A stretch of 64,000 nt of DNA from Ancylobacter radicis (GTDB lineage: Bacteria > Pseudomonadota > Alphaproteobacteria > Rhizobiales > Xanthobacteraceae): positions 124,001-188,000 of the forward strand of contig NZ_JAHCQH010000004.1 in assembly GCF_018449475.1 (NCBI RefSeq), read 5' to 3'. Position numbers and translations under genes: made by a program. The notes under the pieces were generated by a model, which searched no databases, was not told the origin of the DNA, and saw only the letters and a program-made list of their open reading frames with translations. This document shows, one piece after another, positions 44,811 to 56,725 of this stretch (position 1 is its first letter; every line of letters starts with the position of its first letter).

Positions 44811-46043
44811 TCAGGGGCGGCGGTTGCGGCCGAGCAGGCTGGCCATCTCGATCTCGAACGGATCGTCGCCGGGCGCGGCCGGACGGTCCTGCGCGGTCGG
44901 GGCGAGCACGTCCGGCGAGGCCGCCTTCGGGGCAGCGTCACTGGTCTCGGGGGGCAGAATGTCGGTCGGGAGAACCGGGATCGGTGCGTCCGCCCGTCCC
45001 TCGGGCGAGGGCTTGGGGGTGTCGGCAGGCGAGGCGGCGGGGATGGTGACGGCGGGAGGCGTCCCGACCGGCTTGGCTGCCGCGACATTGAGCAGCTTTG
45101 GTTCGTCCTTGGGCGCCGCCGGGGCGACAGCTTCCACGGTCTTCATGTCCGGCACCGGGCGCGCGGGCGCGCTGGCGCTCACGGTGGCGGTGGCGACCGT
45201 GACCTGGGCGCTGCGCGCGGTCTCGCCATTGCCGGTCGGCCGGCGCAGCGTCTCTTCGAGCTGTTCCACCATGCCGGCGAAGAACGGGTCGAGCTTCACC
45301 GCGACGCGTGGGCCGCCTTCGGGCTTGTCCGGCGCGGCGCTGTCCAGACGCGGCTCGGTGCGTGGCTCGGGGCGCAGTGGCGCGCGCGGGCGGACAGCGG
45401 GTTCAGTCACCGGGCGCGGCGGGGTGACGGGATCGATGTCGAGCCGCGGTTCGGGCATGGCAACGGGCGCCGGCTCCTCGGCCGGAGGGGCCACCGGCGC
45501 GGCGCGGCGCGGCGCGGCCGGACGGAACAGCGCGCCGGGCTCACGCGCCGGGGCGGGCCGCTCCGCCGCGCGGGGGGCGGGCTCGCGCAGCGGCGCAGCT
45601 TCGCGCAGCGGCTCGGGCTCGCGCGCGCTCTCGGCGGCCGGCGGCTCGCGGCGCGGTTCGTCGAGGAACACCGGGCGATGGTGCGGGGCGTGCTCGTGAT
45701 GGCCATGGTCGTGGTGGCCATGCTCGTGATGCGCATGCGGGGCCGGCTCGGGGGCGTGCAGGCGCACCTCGCCGGCGCGGATGCCGCTTTCCACAAGGAA
45801 GTCGCTGCCGCCGCCGAGGATCACCAGATGCTGCACCTCATCGCGCTGGATCAGCACCAGCCGGCGGGTCTGGTCGATCGGCACCTGGTCGACCACCGCC
45901 AGGCGGTGGCCGGCGGCGAGGGCATGAGAGCCCCGGCGGCGCGCGCGCCGGCTGAGAACGAGCGCGAGCAAGGCCAGCACGGCGAGGCCGCCAAAGGCCA
46001 GCCAGGGGCCGAGCGCGCTCAGTGAGGTCAGAGTTTCCGCCAT
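44811..46043 (-). CDS. FliO/MopB-domain membrane protein with His-rich and Pro-rich tail
   Basis: 410 residues from ATG 46043. One N-terminal transmembrane helix (LAFGGLAVLALLALVLSRRARR, about 13-34) is followed by a FliO-like domain (about 40-95, HRLAVVDQVPIDQTRRLVLI then LVILGGGSDFLVESG). A His-rich segment (HHEHGHHDHGHHEHAPHH, about 107-124) could bind metal. The remaining 280 residues are Pro/Ala/Arg-rich and probably disordered. FliO helps assemble the flagellar export gate, but no flagellar gene is nearby. It is divergent from cckA. The frame is open 68 codons further upstream without homology. Confidence 0.75.
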   Translation of the reverse strand: MAETLTSLSALGPWLAFGGLAVLALLALVLSRRARRRGSHALAAGHRLAVVDQVPIDQTRRLVLIQRDEVQHLVILGGGSDFLVESGIRAGEVRLHAPEPAPHAHHEHGHHDHGHHEHAPHHRPVFLDEPRREPPAAESAREPEPLREAAPLREPAPRAAERPAPAREPGALFRPAAPRRAAPVAPPAEEPAPVAMPEPRLDIDPVTPPRPVTEPAVRPRAPLRPEPRTEPRLDSAAPDKPEGGPRVAVKLDPFFAGMVEQLEETLRRPTGNGETARSAQVTVATATVSASAPARPVPDMKTVEAVAPAAPKDEPKLLNVAAAKPVGTPPAVTIPAASPADTPKPSPEGRADAPIPVLPTDILPPETSDAAPKAASPDVLAPTAQDRPAAPGDDPFEIEMASLLGRNRRP

Positions 46044-46346
46044 GAGGTTGGCTCTCCTGCGAAGGTCGGGCGTTCCGCTTTCCGGTGGCCCGTTCGCGCT
46101 CTTTGTGTCGCGTAAGCCGGTCGCGGGCAAGGGGTGGGCAGGTGGTGGGGCAGCGAGCGGGGCAGGGGGACGAGTCGAGGAAGGCCTGCATGCCCCTGCG
46201 CGAACCGCCCGCGCGATCGCCCGGCGGGGCGGCGCGAAATCGGGCATGGGGGCGAATCGCGCTTGCTCCGCGCCAGCGGGTCAGGCACCAAGAAGGGGTA
46301 ATGAATCGCTCCCGGCTGCGTCGCGCGGGAGCCTCTTGGCTTGGAC
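46044..46346. other. Divergent intergenic region, FliO-like gene / cckA
   Basis: 303 nt without a credible gene (the open frames are extensions of the flanking genes). GC-rich throughout; no TTAA-N7-TTAA CtrA site and no strong hairpin seen. Confidence 0.5.
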
Positions 46347-48863
46347 ATGGCGGATAGCGGACACGACGATCCCACTCTCTCCCGCCTCGAGATCGGCGGC
46401 AGCATCCGGCTGGTGCTGGTGGTCGCGCTGGCCCTTGTCGGCGCCGTCGTGTCGCTGCTTCTGCTCGGCCGGGAAAAGGCCGATCCCTGGATCATCGGGC
46501 TGCTGACCGTCCTTGCCGTCATTGGTGTGTTCGCGCTGTTCGCCTATGCGGCTGGCCTGCTGCGCTTCGGCCTGCCGGATGCGCGCGACGAACTCGCCCG
46601 GCGCGTCGTCGACAGCGCGACCGAGGGCATGAGCGTGGTCGATTCGCTCGGCCGCGTGCTCTACGCCAATCCGCGCTATTGCGAGATCATCGGCGCGCCG
46701 AGCCCGGACGAGGCCCGCCCGGTCGAGCGCCTGTTCACCAGCGATCCCGATGCGTCCGAGGCGGTCTACCGGCTCGCCCAGGGCGTGCGCGAGGGCCGTG
46801 CTTCCAGCGAGGAAGTGCGCATCGCCACGCCCGGCCAGCCGGTGCGCTGGCTGCGGCTCGGCGCCCGCCCGGCGCCGGCGGGCCAGCGCGGCGGGCGCTG
46901 CGCGGTGTGGACGGTGAGCGATCTCACCCGCGAGCGCGAGCGGCAGGAGACGGCCTTTCTCGAACTCCAGCACGCCATCGACTATCTCGACCACGCCCCC
47001 GCCGGCTTCTTCTCGGCGGCGGGCGGGGCGATCCACTACATCAACGCCACGCTGGTCGACTGGCTGGGCTATGACCTCGCCGAGTTCGGGCCGGGCGGGC
47101 TCTCCGTGGCCGATCTGGTGCCGGGGCCGGCGGCGGCGCTGCTGACCAACATCGCCCCCGTGCCGGGCGGCGTGCGCACCGAGGTGCTGGATCTCGATCT
47201 GAAGCGCAAGAACGGCCAGACCCTGCCGGTGCGCATCTGGCACCGCGTCGCCTTCGCCTCGGACGGCACGCCCGGCGCCTCGCGCACGCTGGTGGTCAAC
47301 CGCTCGCGCGAGGACAATGCCGGCGACCCCGCCCGCGCCGCCGAGGTGCGCTTCGCCCGGTTCTTCCACAATTCCCCCATTGCCATCGCCACGGTGGACA
47401 GCGAGGGGCGGATCGCCCGCGCCAACGCCATGTTCGCCCGGCTGTTCGGCGGGCGCGAGGCGGCGCGCGGGCGGCGGCTGGTCGAGGTGATCGGCGAGAC
47501 GTCCCGCGTCACCTTCGAGAGCGTGATCGAGGCGGCGGTGAAGGGCCATACGCCGCCCAGCCCGCTCGACATCGCCGCCGAGCGCGATGGCGGGCGCTCG
47601 GTCCGCTTCTATGTCGCGCCGGTGGAAGACGACGCGGCGGGCGGCGAGGCGGCCATCGTCTATGCCATCGACACCACCGAGCAGCGCACGCTGGAGGCGC
47701 AGTTCGCCCAGTCGCAGAAGATGCAGGCGGTCGGCCAGCTCGCCGGCGGGGTGGCGCATGATTTCAACAATGTGCTGACCGCCATCATCGGCTATTCCGA
47801 CCTGCTGCTGGCCAATAGCCGGCCGACCGACCCGTCCTTCCAGGACGTGATGCAGATCAAGCAGAACGCCAACCGGGCCGCCGGGCTGGTGCGTCAGCTT
47901 CTCGCCTTCTCGCGTCGCCAGACGCTGCGCCCGCAGGTGCTGAACCTCGGCGACGTGATGAGCGACCTGTCCATGCTGCTGCGCCGCCTGCTGGGCGAGC
48001 TGGTCAAGCTGGAGGTCAAGGAAGGCCGCGACCTCTGGCCGGTCAAGGCCGACCTCAACCAGTTCGAGCAGGTGATCGTCAATCTCGCGGTCAATGCCCG
48101 CGACGCCATGCCGGAGGGCGGCACACTCACCATCCGCACCGCCAATGTGCCGGCCGAGCAGGCCGAATTCTACGCCGAGGCCGGCCTGCCGCGCGCCGAC
48201 CATGTGCTGGTCGAGGTGTCCGACACCGGCACCGGCATTCCCCCGGCGATCATCGACAAGATCTTCGAGCCGTTCTTCTCCACCAAGGAAGTGGGCAAGG
48301 GCACGGGGCTCGGGCTGTCCACCGTCTATGGCATCGTCAAGCAGACCGGCGGTACGCTCCAGGTGGAGAGCGAGGTCGGCCACGGCTCGGTGTTCCGCGT
48401 GTTCCTGCCGCGCCATGTGCCGGATGTGGTGGAGATTCCCGCCCGCGTCGAAGTGGAGGCGCCGGCCAAGCCGCAGGACCTGACCGGACGCGGCACGCTG
48501 CTGCTGGTCGAGGACGAGGAGGCGGTGCGCGCCTTCGCCGCCCGCGCGCTGGTCTCCCGCGGCTATCAGGTGCTGGAGGCCGGTTCCGGCGTCGAGGCAC
48601 TGGAGGTGATGGCCGAGCATGGCGGCGAGGTGGATCTCATCCTTTCCGACGTCGTCATGCCGGAGATGGACGGCCCCACCCTGCTGAAAGAACTGCGCGG
48701 CACGCATCCCGACATAAAGGTGATATTCATGTCGGGCTATGCCGAGGAAGCCTTCGCCAAGAACCTGCCGGAGGGCGCGGATTTCGGCTTCCTGCCGAAA
48801 CCCTTCACACTCAAGCAGCTTATCGAGGCGGTTAAGAAAAGCATGGGGCGCAGCGACACCTAA
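46347..48863 (+). CDS. cckA: Cell-cycle hybrid histidine kinase CckA
   Basis: 838 residues from ATG 46347 (TTG 46341 is an alternative). Two N-terminal membrane helices (about 20-70) and tandem PAS domains (about 90-195, 205-320, 335-440). The kinase core has the phosphorylated His471 in [21 protein letters not shown] and ATP-lid motifs [18 protein letters not shown] and [13 protein letters not shown]. The C-terminal receiver has phospho-acceptor Asp768 ([17 protein letters not shown]) and the conserved lysine in FLPKPFT. CckA starts the CckA-ChpT-CtrA/CpdR relay controlling division, polarity and often motility and envelope genes. Domain order and H-box sequence fit CckA closely. Confidence 0.95.
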   Translation: MADSGHDDPTLSRLEIGGSIRLVLVVALALVGAVVSLLLLGREKADPWIIGLLTVLAVIGVFALFAYAAGLLRFGLPDARDELARRVVDSATEGMSVVDSLGRVLYANPRYCEIIGAPSPDEARPVERLFTSDPDASEAVYRLAQGVREGRASSEEVRIATPGQPVRWLRLGARPAPAGQRGGRCAVWTVSDLTRERERQETAFLELQHAIDYLDHAPAGFFSAAGGAIHYINATLVDWLGYDLAEFGPGGLSVADLVPGPAAALLTNIAPVPGGVRTEVLDLDLKRKNGQTLPVRIWHRVAFASDGTPGASRTLVVNRSREDNAGDPARAAEVRFARFFHNSPIAIATVDSEGRIARANAMFARLFGGREAARGRRLVEVIGETSRVTFESVIEAAVKGHTPPSPLDIAAERDGGRSVRFYVAPVEDDAAGGEAAIVYAIDTTEQRTLEAQFAQSQKMQAVGQLAGGVAHDFNNVLTAIIGYSDLLLANSRPTDPSFQDVMQIKQNANRAAGLVRQLLAFSRRQTLRPQVLNLGDVMSDLSMLLRRLLGELVKLEVKEGRDLWPVKADLNQFEQVIVNLAVNARDAMPEGGTLTIRTANVPAEQAEFYAEAGLPRADHVLVEVSDTGTGIPPAIIDKIFEPFFSTKEVGKGTGLGLSTVYGIVKQTGGTLQVESEVGHGSVFRVFLPRHVPDVVEIPARVEVEAPAKPQDLTGRGTLLLVEDEEAVRAFAARALVSRGYQVLEAGSGVEALEVMAEHGGEVDLILSDVVMPEMDGPTLLKELRGTHPDIKVIFMSGYAEEAFAKNLPEGADFGFLPKPFTLKQLIEAVKKSMGRSDT

Positions 48864-48896
48864 GCTGCCGTCCGCACACGAGTTCGGAGAGACCGC

Positions 48897-50540
48897 ATGA
48901 GCACCGCGACGGAAAACGTCTTCAAGACCCTTGCCGCCGACCATGCGGGGCGCGCGACGCAGAAGGTGGCGGCCCTGTTCGCCGAGGATGGCGAGCGGTT
49001 CGCCCGCTTCTCCGCCTCCTTCGAGGACATGCTGCTCGACTACTCCAAATGCTCGATCGCGCCGCAGACCCTGTCGCTGCTGCTCGACCTCGCCCGCGCC
49101 GCCGGCGTCGAGGAAAAGCGCGCCGCCATGTTCGCGGGCGTGCATATCAACCTCACCGAGGACCGGGCGGTGCTGCACACCGCCCTGCGCAACCGCACCG
49201 CCACGCCCTTCGTGGTCGACGGGCAGGATGTGCGCGGCGATGTCGCCACGGTGCTGGCCGATATGAGCGCCTTTGCCGAGGGCATCCGCTCCGGCGCGCT
49301 GAAGGGCGCCACCGGCAAGAAGATCACCGATGTCATCAATATCGGCATTGGCGGCTCGGACCTCGGCCCGGTGATGGCGACGCTGGCGCTGTCGCCCTAT
49401 CATGACGGGCCGCGCGCGCATTACGTCTCCAATGTCGACGGCGCGCATCTGTACGACACCATCAAGCCGCTCGATCCGGCGACCACGCTGGTGATCGTCG
49501 CCTCCAAGACCTTCACCACGCAGGAGACCATGTCGAACGCCGCGAGCGCCCGGCACTGGATCGTCGAGGCGCTCGGCGAGGCGGCGGTGGGGCACCATTT
49601 CGCGGCAGTTTCCACCGCGCTCGACAAGGTGGCGGCCTTCGGCATCGCCCCCGACCGGGTGTTCGGCTTTTGGGACTGGGTCGGCGGGCGCTATTCGGTG
49701 TGGTCGGCGATCGGCCTGCCGGTGATGATCGCGGTCGGGCCGGAGGATTTCGGCCGCTTCCTCGATGGCGGCCACGCCATGGACGAGCATTTCCGCACCG
49801 CGCCGCTGGAGGCCAATCTTCCCGTCCTGCTCGGGCTGGTCGGCATCTGGCACCGCGACGTGTGCGGCTACGCCACGCGCGCGGTCATTCCCTATGACCA
49901 GCACCTCGCCCGCCTGCCGGCCTATCTCCAGCAGCTCGACATGGAGAGCAACGGCAAGCGCGTGACGCTCGACGGCACGCCCGCCGCCCATGATACCGGG
50001 CCGGTGGTGTGGGGCGAGCCGGGCACCAATGGCCAGCACGCCTTCTTCCAGCTCATCCACCAGGGCACCAGCCCGATCCCGGTCGAGTTCCTGATCGCGG
50101 CAAACGGCCATGACGAGGACGCGCTGCCGGGGCTGAAGCGCCAGCACGCCATGCTGATCGCCAATTGCCTCGCCCAGTCCGAGGCGCTGATGCGCGGGCG
50201 CACGCTGGAGGAGGCCAAGGCACAGTTGCTGGCCGCCGGCCGCGACGAGGCGAGCGCGAGCAAGATCGCCCCGCACCGGGTGTTCCCCGGCAACCGGCCC
50301 TCCGTGACCCTCGCCTATGACCGGCTCGACCCCTACACGCTCGGGCGCATCATCGCGCTCTATGAGCACCGCGTGTTCGTGGAAGGGGCGATCTGGAACA
50401 TCAACAGCTTCGACCAGTGGGGCGTCGAGCTCGGCAAGGAACTCGCCAACACGCTGCTGCCGGCGGTGGAGAGCGGGCAGGCCTCGGCCGACCTGTCCGC
50501 CTCGGCGGCGGGGCTGCTGCGCCATCTGACGGGCAAGTAG
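48897..50540 (+). CDS. pgi: Glucose-6-phosphate isomerase
   Basis: 547 residues; interconverts glucose-6-phosphate and fructose-6-phosphate. Signature segments are [18 protein letters not shown] (about 148), the SKTFTTQET phosphate-binding loop (about 203), and [14 protein letters not shown] then the C-terminal [12 protein letters not shown]. The length is that of the long (E. coli-like) form. The ATG follows CGGAGAGA. It lies 33 nt after cckA and 121 nt before pgm, with a palindromic repeat in between; pgi and pgm link glucose-6-P with glycogen and nucleotide-sugar pools. Confidence 0.96.
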   Translation: MSTATENVFKTLAADHAGRATQKVAALFAEDGERFARFSASFEDMLLDYSKCSIAPQTLSLLLDLARAAGVEEKRAAMFAGVHINLTEDRAVLHTALRNRTATPFVVDGQDVRGDVATVLADMSAFAEGIRSGALKGATGKKITDVINIGIGGSDLGPVMATLALSPYHDGPRAHYVSNVDGAHLYDTIKPLDPATTLVIVASKTFTTQETMSNAASARHWIVEALGEAAVGHHFAAVSTALDKVAAFGIAPDRVFGFWDWVGGRYSVWSAIGLPVMIAVGPEDFGRFLDGGHAMDEHFRTAPLEANLPVLLGLVGIWHRDVCGYATRAVIPYDQHLARLPAYLQQLDMESNGKRVTLDGTPAAHDTGPVVWGEPGTNGQHAFFQLIHQGTSPIPVEFLIAANGHDEDALPGLKRQHAMLIANCLAQSEALMRGRTLEEAKAQLLAAGRDEASASKIAPHRVFPGNRPSVTLAYDRLDPYTLGRIIALYEHRVFVEGAIWNINSFDQWGVELGKELANTLLPAVESGQASADLSASAAGLLRHLTGK

Positions 50541-50547
50541 TCTCAAC

Positions 50548-52290
<1,743 letters not shown>

Positions 52291-52320
52291 GGGCCGACAC
52301 TCTCTCGATACCCATCAACG

Positions 52321-52355
52321 AAAACCGCGCCGCGTTGATTACGCGGCGCGGTTTT
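52321..52355. terminator. Bidirectional terminator between pgm and the MarR gene
   Basis: A 15-bp perfect stem AAAACCGCGCCGCGT (52321-52335) with ACGCGGCGCGGTTTT (52341-52355), 5-nt loop TGATT, between convergent genes. Confidence 0.95.
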
Positions 52356-52395
52356 CACATTCTGCCAGAATGAAAGGCGAGGGAGAGGAGGCGGG

Positions 52396-52959
52396 TCAGC
52401 CGCCTTCGCCGCCATAGCGCAGCGCGCTGGTCCAGTGCATCTCCAGCCTGCGCAGCACATTATAGGCCACGCTTAACTCCATCGCCTCGGCATCGTCGCG
52501 GGGCGCCCGATCGGCGGTCTCGTGCATGGAGCGGATGGCTTCGCACAGGCTGACCGCCTTCGCCGTCAGTCTGAGACGGGCGGAGCGGCGGTCGCGCAGC
52601 GATGGCGAGCGGTGGACATAGCCGCCCTCGACCAGTTGCTTGAGATTGTAGGAGGCGTTGGAGCCGAGGTAATGGCCGCGCTCCAGCAGGTCACGCACCG
52701 ACAATTCGTCGCTGCCGATGGTGAACAGCAGCATGACTTGCGAGGGACTGATGTCGTCAGTGCCGAGCCGGGTCAGCTCGATCCGCAGAAGATCGAGAAA
52801 GCGGCGATGCGCGCGCTCGATCACACGGGCGATTTCCAGATGGTTGATGACGAACTCGGACGGTCCATCCGCGGCGGGTGCTTCCGCCATTGCGGACATA
52901 AGCTGCGCCGGATTCGACGCGACCTCATCGTTCAGTTCTTTGGCCGGCCTTACTACCAT
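52396..52959 (-). CDS. MarR-family winged-helix regulator, LdtR-like
   Basis: 187 residues from ATG 52959 (the frame is open upstream without homology). A winged helix-turn-helix spans about 60-150, with the segment SPSQVMLLFTIGSDELSVRD and the recognition region YLGSNASYNLKQLVEGGYVH and DRRSARLRLT. This resembles the alphaproteobacterial LdtR group, which controls an L,D-transpeptidase and envelope or osmotic stress tolerance in Liberibacter and Sinorhizobium. The LdtR assignment is from remembered motifs and needs a tree. No ldt gene is adjacent. Confidence 0.82.
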   Translation of the reverse strand: MVVRPAKELNDEVASNPAQLMSAMAEAPAADGPSEFVINHLEIARVIERAHRRFLDLLRIELTRLGTDDISPSQVMLLFTIGSDELSVRDLLERGHYLGSNASYNLKQLVEGGYVHRSPSLRDRRSARLRLTAKAVSLCEAIRSMHETADRAPRDDAEAMELSVAYNVLRRLEMHWTSALRYGGEGG

Positions 52960-53211
52960 AAGCGTTGCCCCTTTCTCGGTTTGCGCCCTCCCCGGAAAGG
53001 ACGCCCCCGACGGATCGCGATTCCATAACGCTTTACAGGCGAACCATGACGGAATTCGCGCCTTTCGCAAAGCGGTAAGCTACGGTGGTAGAAAGAAAAT
53101 CGGCGCGTGTCATCGCCCTTCGGCAAGTACAGATTGTATTTCTAGATATTGACGGTTCTCATTTACCGGGAAAATGGGCGCAAGATTGAGGCAAACCTGC
53201 GCACCACCTCG

Positions 53212-53697
53212 CTAGGTTTCCTGAAGATGGGATTCCAGGAACCAAAGCGCTTTGTCGAGCGAACGGGAGGCCGCGGTGAAGATATCGGCCGTGGTCGGGT
53301 CGCCGGCTTCGTCCGATTCGCCGATCGCCTTGCGCACGCTGTTGGCGACGGCGCCGTAGCGCGCGGCCATTTCCTTGAGATGATCGCTGACCTTGTAGAT
53401 GTCGGTCGGATAGGGCTTGAGATGGGTCATCTCGGCCACCGTCTGGGTGGTGCCCAGAGCCGTGCCGCCAAGCTGGACGACCCGCTCGGCTATGGTGTCG
53501 TTATGCCCGTCCAGCTCGGCGCGGAACCCGTCGAGCATCTCGTGCACGGCGATGAATTGCGGGCCCTTGAGGTTCCAGTGGGCCTGCTTGGTGGCGAGGG
53601 CGAGATCGAGTCCCGCGGCCAGATTGGCATTGAGAAGGTCGATGGCGACCTTTTTGGCGTTGGAGGGCAGGTCGTTGGACGTCTTGTGGGTCGGCAT
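53212..53697 (-). CDS. dps: Dps-type DNA-binding ferritin-like protein
   Basis: 161 residues from ATG 53697 with AGAGGAG just upstream. Dps dodecamers oxidise and store iron with H2O2 and shield DNA in stationary phase. The ferroxidase motif is intact: His in [12 protein letters not shown], and H-x11-D-x3-E-type spacing in [24 protein letters not shown]. The short N-terminal tail contains Lys residues ([15 protein letters not shown]) that may contact DNA. Monocistronic. Confidence 0.94.
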   Translation of the reverse strand: MPTHKTSNDLPSNAKKVAIDLLNANLAAGLDLALATKQAHWNLKGPQFIAVHEMLDGFRAELDGHNDTIAERVVQLGGTALGTTQTVAEMTHLKPYPTDIYKVSDHLKEMAARYGAVANSVRKAIGESDEAGDPTTADIFTAASRSLDKALWFLESHLQET

Positions 53698-53816
53698 GGT
53701 CGCTCCTCTGCGGCTTCCGGCATCGCCATCATGGCGCGTTCGCGCCCGTGGCGACACTGGTACGTGGATGGAGAGCAAATTGGCCAGTTAAGCCCGAGGT
53801 CAAGGGCCGGGCGCGC

Positions 53817-54776
53817 TCACGCCTTTCGGTTGTGCAGGATGCGGCCGATGAAGTTGAGCAGCACCTGCGCCGCCAGGATCGAGGTCACCCCGCCCGGATC
53901 ATATTCGCGGGCGACCTCGACGAGATCCACGCCGATCACCGTGCCGCGCTTGGTCAGCCCGTCCAGCAGTTCCAGCACCTCGTAATAGGTGAAGCCGCCA
54001 TGGCTGGGCGTGCCGGTGCCCGGCGCGATGGAGGGGTCGAAGCCGTCAATGTCGATGGTGACGTAGTAACGCTTGCCCTCGGGGATACGGGCGAGCACGG
54101 CCTCCGGGCCGAGCTTGCGGATCTGCCGCACGCTGAGAATGTCCGAGCCCATGGAGCGCGCCGCCTCATAGCCCTCGCGGGCGGTCGAGGAGACGTTGCG
54201 GATGCCGAGCTGGGTGAGTCCGGTGACATAGGGCTTCTCGGCTGCCCGGCGCAGCGGGTTGCCGTGGCCACGGCGCACGCCCTTGCGCTCATCCACGAAA
54301 TCGAGATGGGCGTCGAACTGGACGATGTGGAACGGCTCCTCATCGGCGAACGCCTCGATGCAGGGAATGTTGACCGAATGGTCGCCGCCGAGCACCACGG
54401 GCAGGGCGCCCGCCTTGAGGATCTTGCGCACGCCATATTCGATATTGGCGTGGCTCTGGTCGGTGTCGGTGTGGATCATGTCGGCGTCGCCGATATCGAC
54501 GATGCGAGTCTTCTCCGCCGCCAGATAGGTGACGTCGTCCTCATGGTCATAGGCGCCGGCATGGCCGAAGGAGAACAGCGTCGAGGCCTCGCGAATGGCG
54601 CGCGGGCCGGAGCGGGCGCCCGAGCGCCATTGCGTGCCGAGATCGAAGGGCGCGCCGAGAATGGCGACATCGGCGTCGATCCGGTCCCAGTCGAGCTGGA
54701 GCGGGTATTTGCCGAAGGTGCAGATGCCGACGAAGGGCAGGTCGAGCCGCCCGCTTTCATAGCCATGGGCCATCAA
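53817..54776 (-). CDS. Arginase-fold ureohydrolase A (agmatinase family)
   Basis: 319 residues. The binuclear metal site is complete: His133 (GGDHSVN), Asp155/His157/Asp159 (FDAHLDF) and Asp242/Asp244 (DIDGFDPS), so it should hydrolyse a guanidino compound to an amine or amino acid plus urea. It overlaps the next ureohydrolase gene by 4 nt (ATGA), so they are cotranslated. Annotation pipelines would call it agmatinase (SpeB). However, the cluster also holds a true creatininase and no polyamine gene, which makes creatine, guanidinoacetate or another guanidino acid a plausible substrate. The two enzymes may also form a hetero-oligomer. Confidence 0.88.
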   Translation of the reverse strand: MMAHGYESGRLDLPFVGICTFGKYPLQLDWDRIDADVAILGAPFDLGTQWRSGARSGPRAIREASTLFSFGHAGAYDHEDDVTYLAAEKTRIVDIGDADMIHTDTDQSHANIEYGVRKILKAGALPVVLGGDHSVNIPCIEAFADEEPFHIVQFDAHLDFVDERKGVRRGHGNPLRRAAEKPYVTGLTQLGIRNVSSTAREGYEAARSMGSDILSVRQIRKLGPEAVLARIPEGKRYYVTIDIDGFDPSIAPGTGTPSHGGFTYYEVLELLDGLTKRGTVIGVDLVEVAREYDPGGVTSILAAQVLLNFIGRILHNRKA

Positions 54777-55729
54777 CGCTTCCCCTTGGTCTCGACAACG
54801 CCCGCGAGCACGCAGAGCAGTTCGAACATGATCGTGGCGCCGGTGAGCGCGGTGAGGCCGGACGGGTCGAAAGGCGGGGCGACCTCGACGAGATCGGCGC
54901 CGATCATGTCGAGCCCGTCCAGCAGGCGAACCATTTCCTGCGCCTCGCGGGTGGAGAAGCCGCCGATTTCCGGCGTGCCGGTGCCCGGCGCCTGCGAGGG
55001 GTCGATGCCGTCAATGTCGAAGGTGACATAGGTAGGCCGGTCGCCGACGATGGCGCGCGCTTCCGCCATCACGTCGGCGACGCCGCGGGCGACGAATTCC
55101 TCGATGAAGATGATGCGCACGCCCATCGCGCGGGCATAGTCGTAATTGCCGGCATCCGAGATGGCGCCGCGCAGACCGATCTGCACGAAGCGTTTCGGGT
55201 CGACCAGCCCTTCCTCGATGGCGCGGCGGAACGGGGTGCCATGGGTGTAGCGGGCGCCGTTGAAGAAGCTGTCATAGGTGTCGGAATGGGCGTCGAACTG
55301 GATCAGGCCGACCGGCCCGTCGCTGGCGAGGCCGCGCAGGATCGGCAGGCTGATGAGATGGTCGCCGCCGGCGGTGAGCGGCAGCGCCCCGGCCTCGCGC
55401 ACGCCCTTGTAATGCGCGGTGATGAGGTCGAGCGAGCGCATCAGGTCGAACGGGTCGGTGATGACGTCGCCGCAATCGGCCACGCGCGCCCGGTCATAGG
55501 GCGACAGGCCGGTGACGTGATGCACCCGGCGCATCAGGCTCGACTGGTTGCGCAATTCGCGCGGGCCATGGCGGGTGCCGGCGCGGTTGGTGGTGCCGAG
55601 GTCGAAGGGCAGGCCGAGAATGGCGATGTCGACCTCGGAGGGCTCGGCCACCGGCAGGCGCATGAAGGTCGGCAGACCCGCATAGCGGGGGATGCTGCCG
55701 GAATCGAGGGGCTCGAAGGCGTGGGTCAT
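54773..55729 (-). CDS. Arginase-fold ureohydrolase B (agmatinase family)
   Basis: 318 residues, paralogous to but clearly different from the downstream ureohydrolase. All metal ligands are present: His124 (GGDHLIS), Asp146/His148/Asp150 (FDAHSDT) and Asp238/Asp240 (DIDGIDPS). The product-specificity loop after DAHSDT (YDSFFNGARYTHGTPF) resembles that of agmatinase and guanidinobutyrase. It is translationally coupled to ureohydrolase A. A 187-nt gap with a REP-like element separates it from the creatininase gene, so transcription from the upstream promoter may be attenuated here. Confidence 0.88.
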   Translation of the reverse strand: MTHAFEPLDSGSIPRYAGLPTFMRLPVAEPSEVDIAILGLPFDLGTTNRAGTRHGPRELRNQSSLMRRVHHVTGLSPYDRARVADCGDVITDPFDLMRSLDLITAHYKGVREAGALPLTAGGDHLISLPILRGLASDGPVGLIQFDAHSDTYDSFFNGARYTHGTPFRRAIEEGLVDPKRFVQIGLRGAISDAGNYDYARAMGVRIIFIEEFVARGVADVMAEARAIVGDRPTYVTFDIDGIDPSQAPGTGTPEIGGFSTREAQEMVRLLDGLDMIGADLVEVAPPFDPSGLTALTGATIMFELLCVLAGVVETKGKR

Positions 55730-55788
55730 GTACGGTCTCGCTACGAGGGCGCGATGAGGCGTGGGATCGTTGGGGCGGCGGAGGTGCC

Positions 55789-55894
55789 GCGTGCTTCGAG
55801 ACGCGGGGCGTTGCCCCGCTCCTCAGCATGACGACGTTGGGCTCCGGTCCTCGTCATCCTGAGGTGCCCGGCGCAGCCGGGCCTCGAAGGACGC
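55789..55894. repeat. Inverted pair of a GTCATCCTGAGG-type repeat
   Basis: Copy 1 (55789-55833) and copy 2 (55852-55894) are inverted versions of one element of about 44 nt. Each has CTTCGAG, a GC-rich hairpin core and CCTCAG-ATGACG ends. The similar short repeat with GTCATCCTGAGG and CCTCGAAGGA is common in alphaproteobacterial genomes. The pair forms a large cruciform between the creatininase and ureohydrolase genes. Confidence 0.85.
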
Positions 55895-55916
55895 AGACGG
55901 GTTTCCGTTGTCGCCC

Positions 55917-56693
55917 CTACAGCCCGAATTCCTTGCGGATGGCGGCGGAGATGTAGGTGACGTAATCGGCCATCAGCAGTTCTCCCTTTTCGGCGGTGGA
56001 GCCGGTAGCGACCGCCAGCACGCCCGAGGGCGGCAGGCCGAAATCGGCCGGTACGGGGAATTTGTCATAGGGCGGGAAGGTCGCGGGGCCGTCGGTCGGC
56101 ACCTTGTCCATCTCCACGAGGTCCGGGCGCAGCACCAGCATGAGCGAGGTCTCCAAAAGGCTCGCATGTTCGAGGTCGATGCCGGGGAAGCCGTCCGGGA
56201 ACAGCGCGTCGAGCGTGCCGCGCTGGGCGAAATCCCAATATTCCAGCCGCATCACCTGCATGTCGGTGATGCCGTCGCGGGCGAGCTCGCGCAAGCCGAG
56301 GTCAAGCCCTTCCACGGAGGGCCACAGATTCTCGTAATGGCCGTTGAGTACCACCAGCCGGCGCACGCCCTGCCGGCCGAGATTGCGGATCACATCGCGC
56401 AGCACGAGCGCGAAGGTGTGGGCATCAAGGCTCAGCGTGCCGGGAAAGGCCTCGCCGCCGCCCGAGCGCGGCATCGACTTGCAGCCATAGTTCACGGTCG
56501 GGGCGACGATGCCGCCGACCTCGCGGGCGACGCGCTCGCACACGCCGGTCGGCAGCGTCACATCCACGTTCAGCGGCAGATGCGGGCCGTGCTGCTCGGT
56601 GGAACCGAGCGGCAGGAACACCGGCGCGCCGGCGGCAATCTTCGCCGCGAATTCAGGCCAGCTCAGTTCATCGAGACGGACGCTGTCGACCAT
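55917..56693 (-). CDS. Creatininase (creatinine amidohydrolase)
   Basis: 258 residues from ATG 56693 with AGAGGAAA upstream. Catalyses creatinine + water to creatine. Metal and catalytic residues match the Pseudomonas enzyme: Glu33, His35 (STEQHGPH), Asp44 (NVDVTLPT), His119 and Glu121 (NGHYEN). Beyond these it shares long distinctive segments I remember from P. putida creatininase: KS-x3-SGGG-x2-FPGT-SLD, YWDF, IEH/LEHA-x3-ETSLML, PATFPPYD-x-FPV and EKGEL. This argues for real creatininase rather than the wider family (MftE, IolN, FAPy deformylase). It sits between two SDR genes and two ureohydrolase genes. Confidence 0.85.
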   Translation of the reverse strand: MVDSVRLDELSWPEFAAKIAAGAPVFLPLGSTEQHGPHLPLNVDVTLPTGVCERVAREVGGIVAPTVNYGCKSMPRSGGGEAFPGTLSLDAHTFALVLRDVIRNLGRQGVRRLVVLNGHYENLWPSVEGLDLGLRELARDGITDMQVMRLEYWDFAQRGTLDALFPDGFPGIDLEHASLLETSLMLVLRPDLVEMDKVPTDGPATFPPYDKFPVPADFGLPPSGVLAVATGSTAEKGELLMADYVTYISAAIRKEFGL

Positions 56694-56725
56694 GTGTTTT
56701 CCTCTGATGCTCAGTGCATCCGTTG

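Noticed and set aside
46281-50546. 1421-codon frame antisense to cckA and pgi
   Set aside because: Both sense genes are securely identified by catalytic motifs; the antisense frame is a GC-rich shadow.
53817-55729. Metformin hydrolase (MfmAB) identity of the ureohydrolase pair
   Set aside because: In that system one subunit has lost active-site residues as I recall; both proteins here keep all metal ligands, and the cluster lacks amine-use genes expected nearby. Kept only as a precedent for heteromers.
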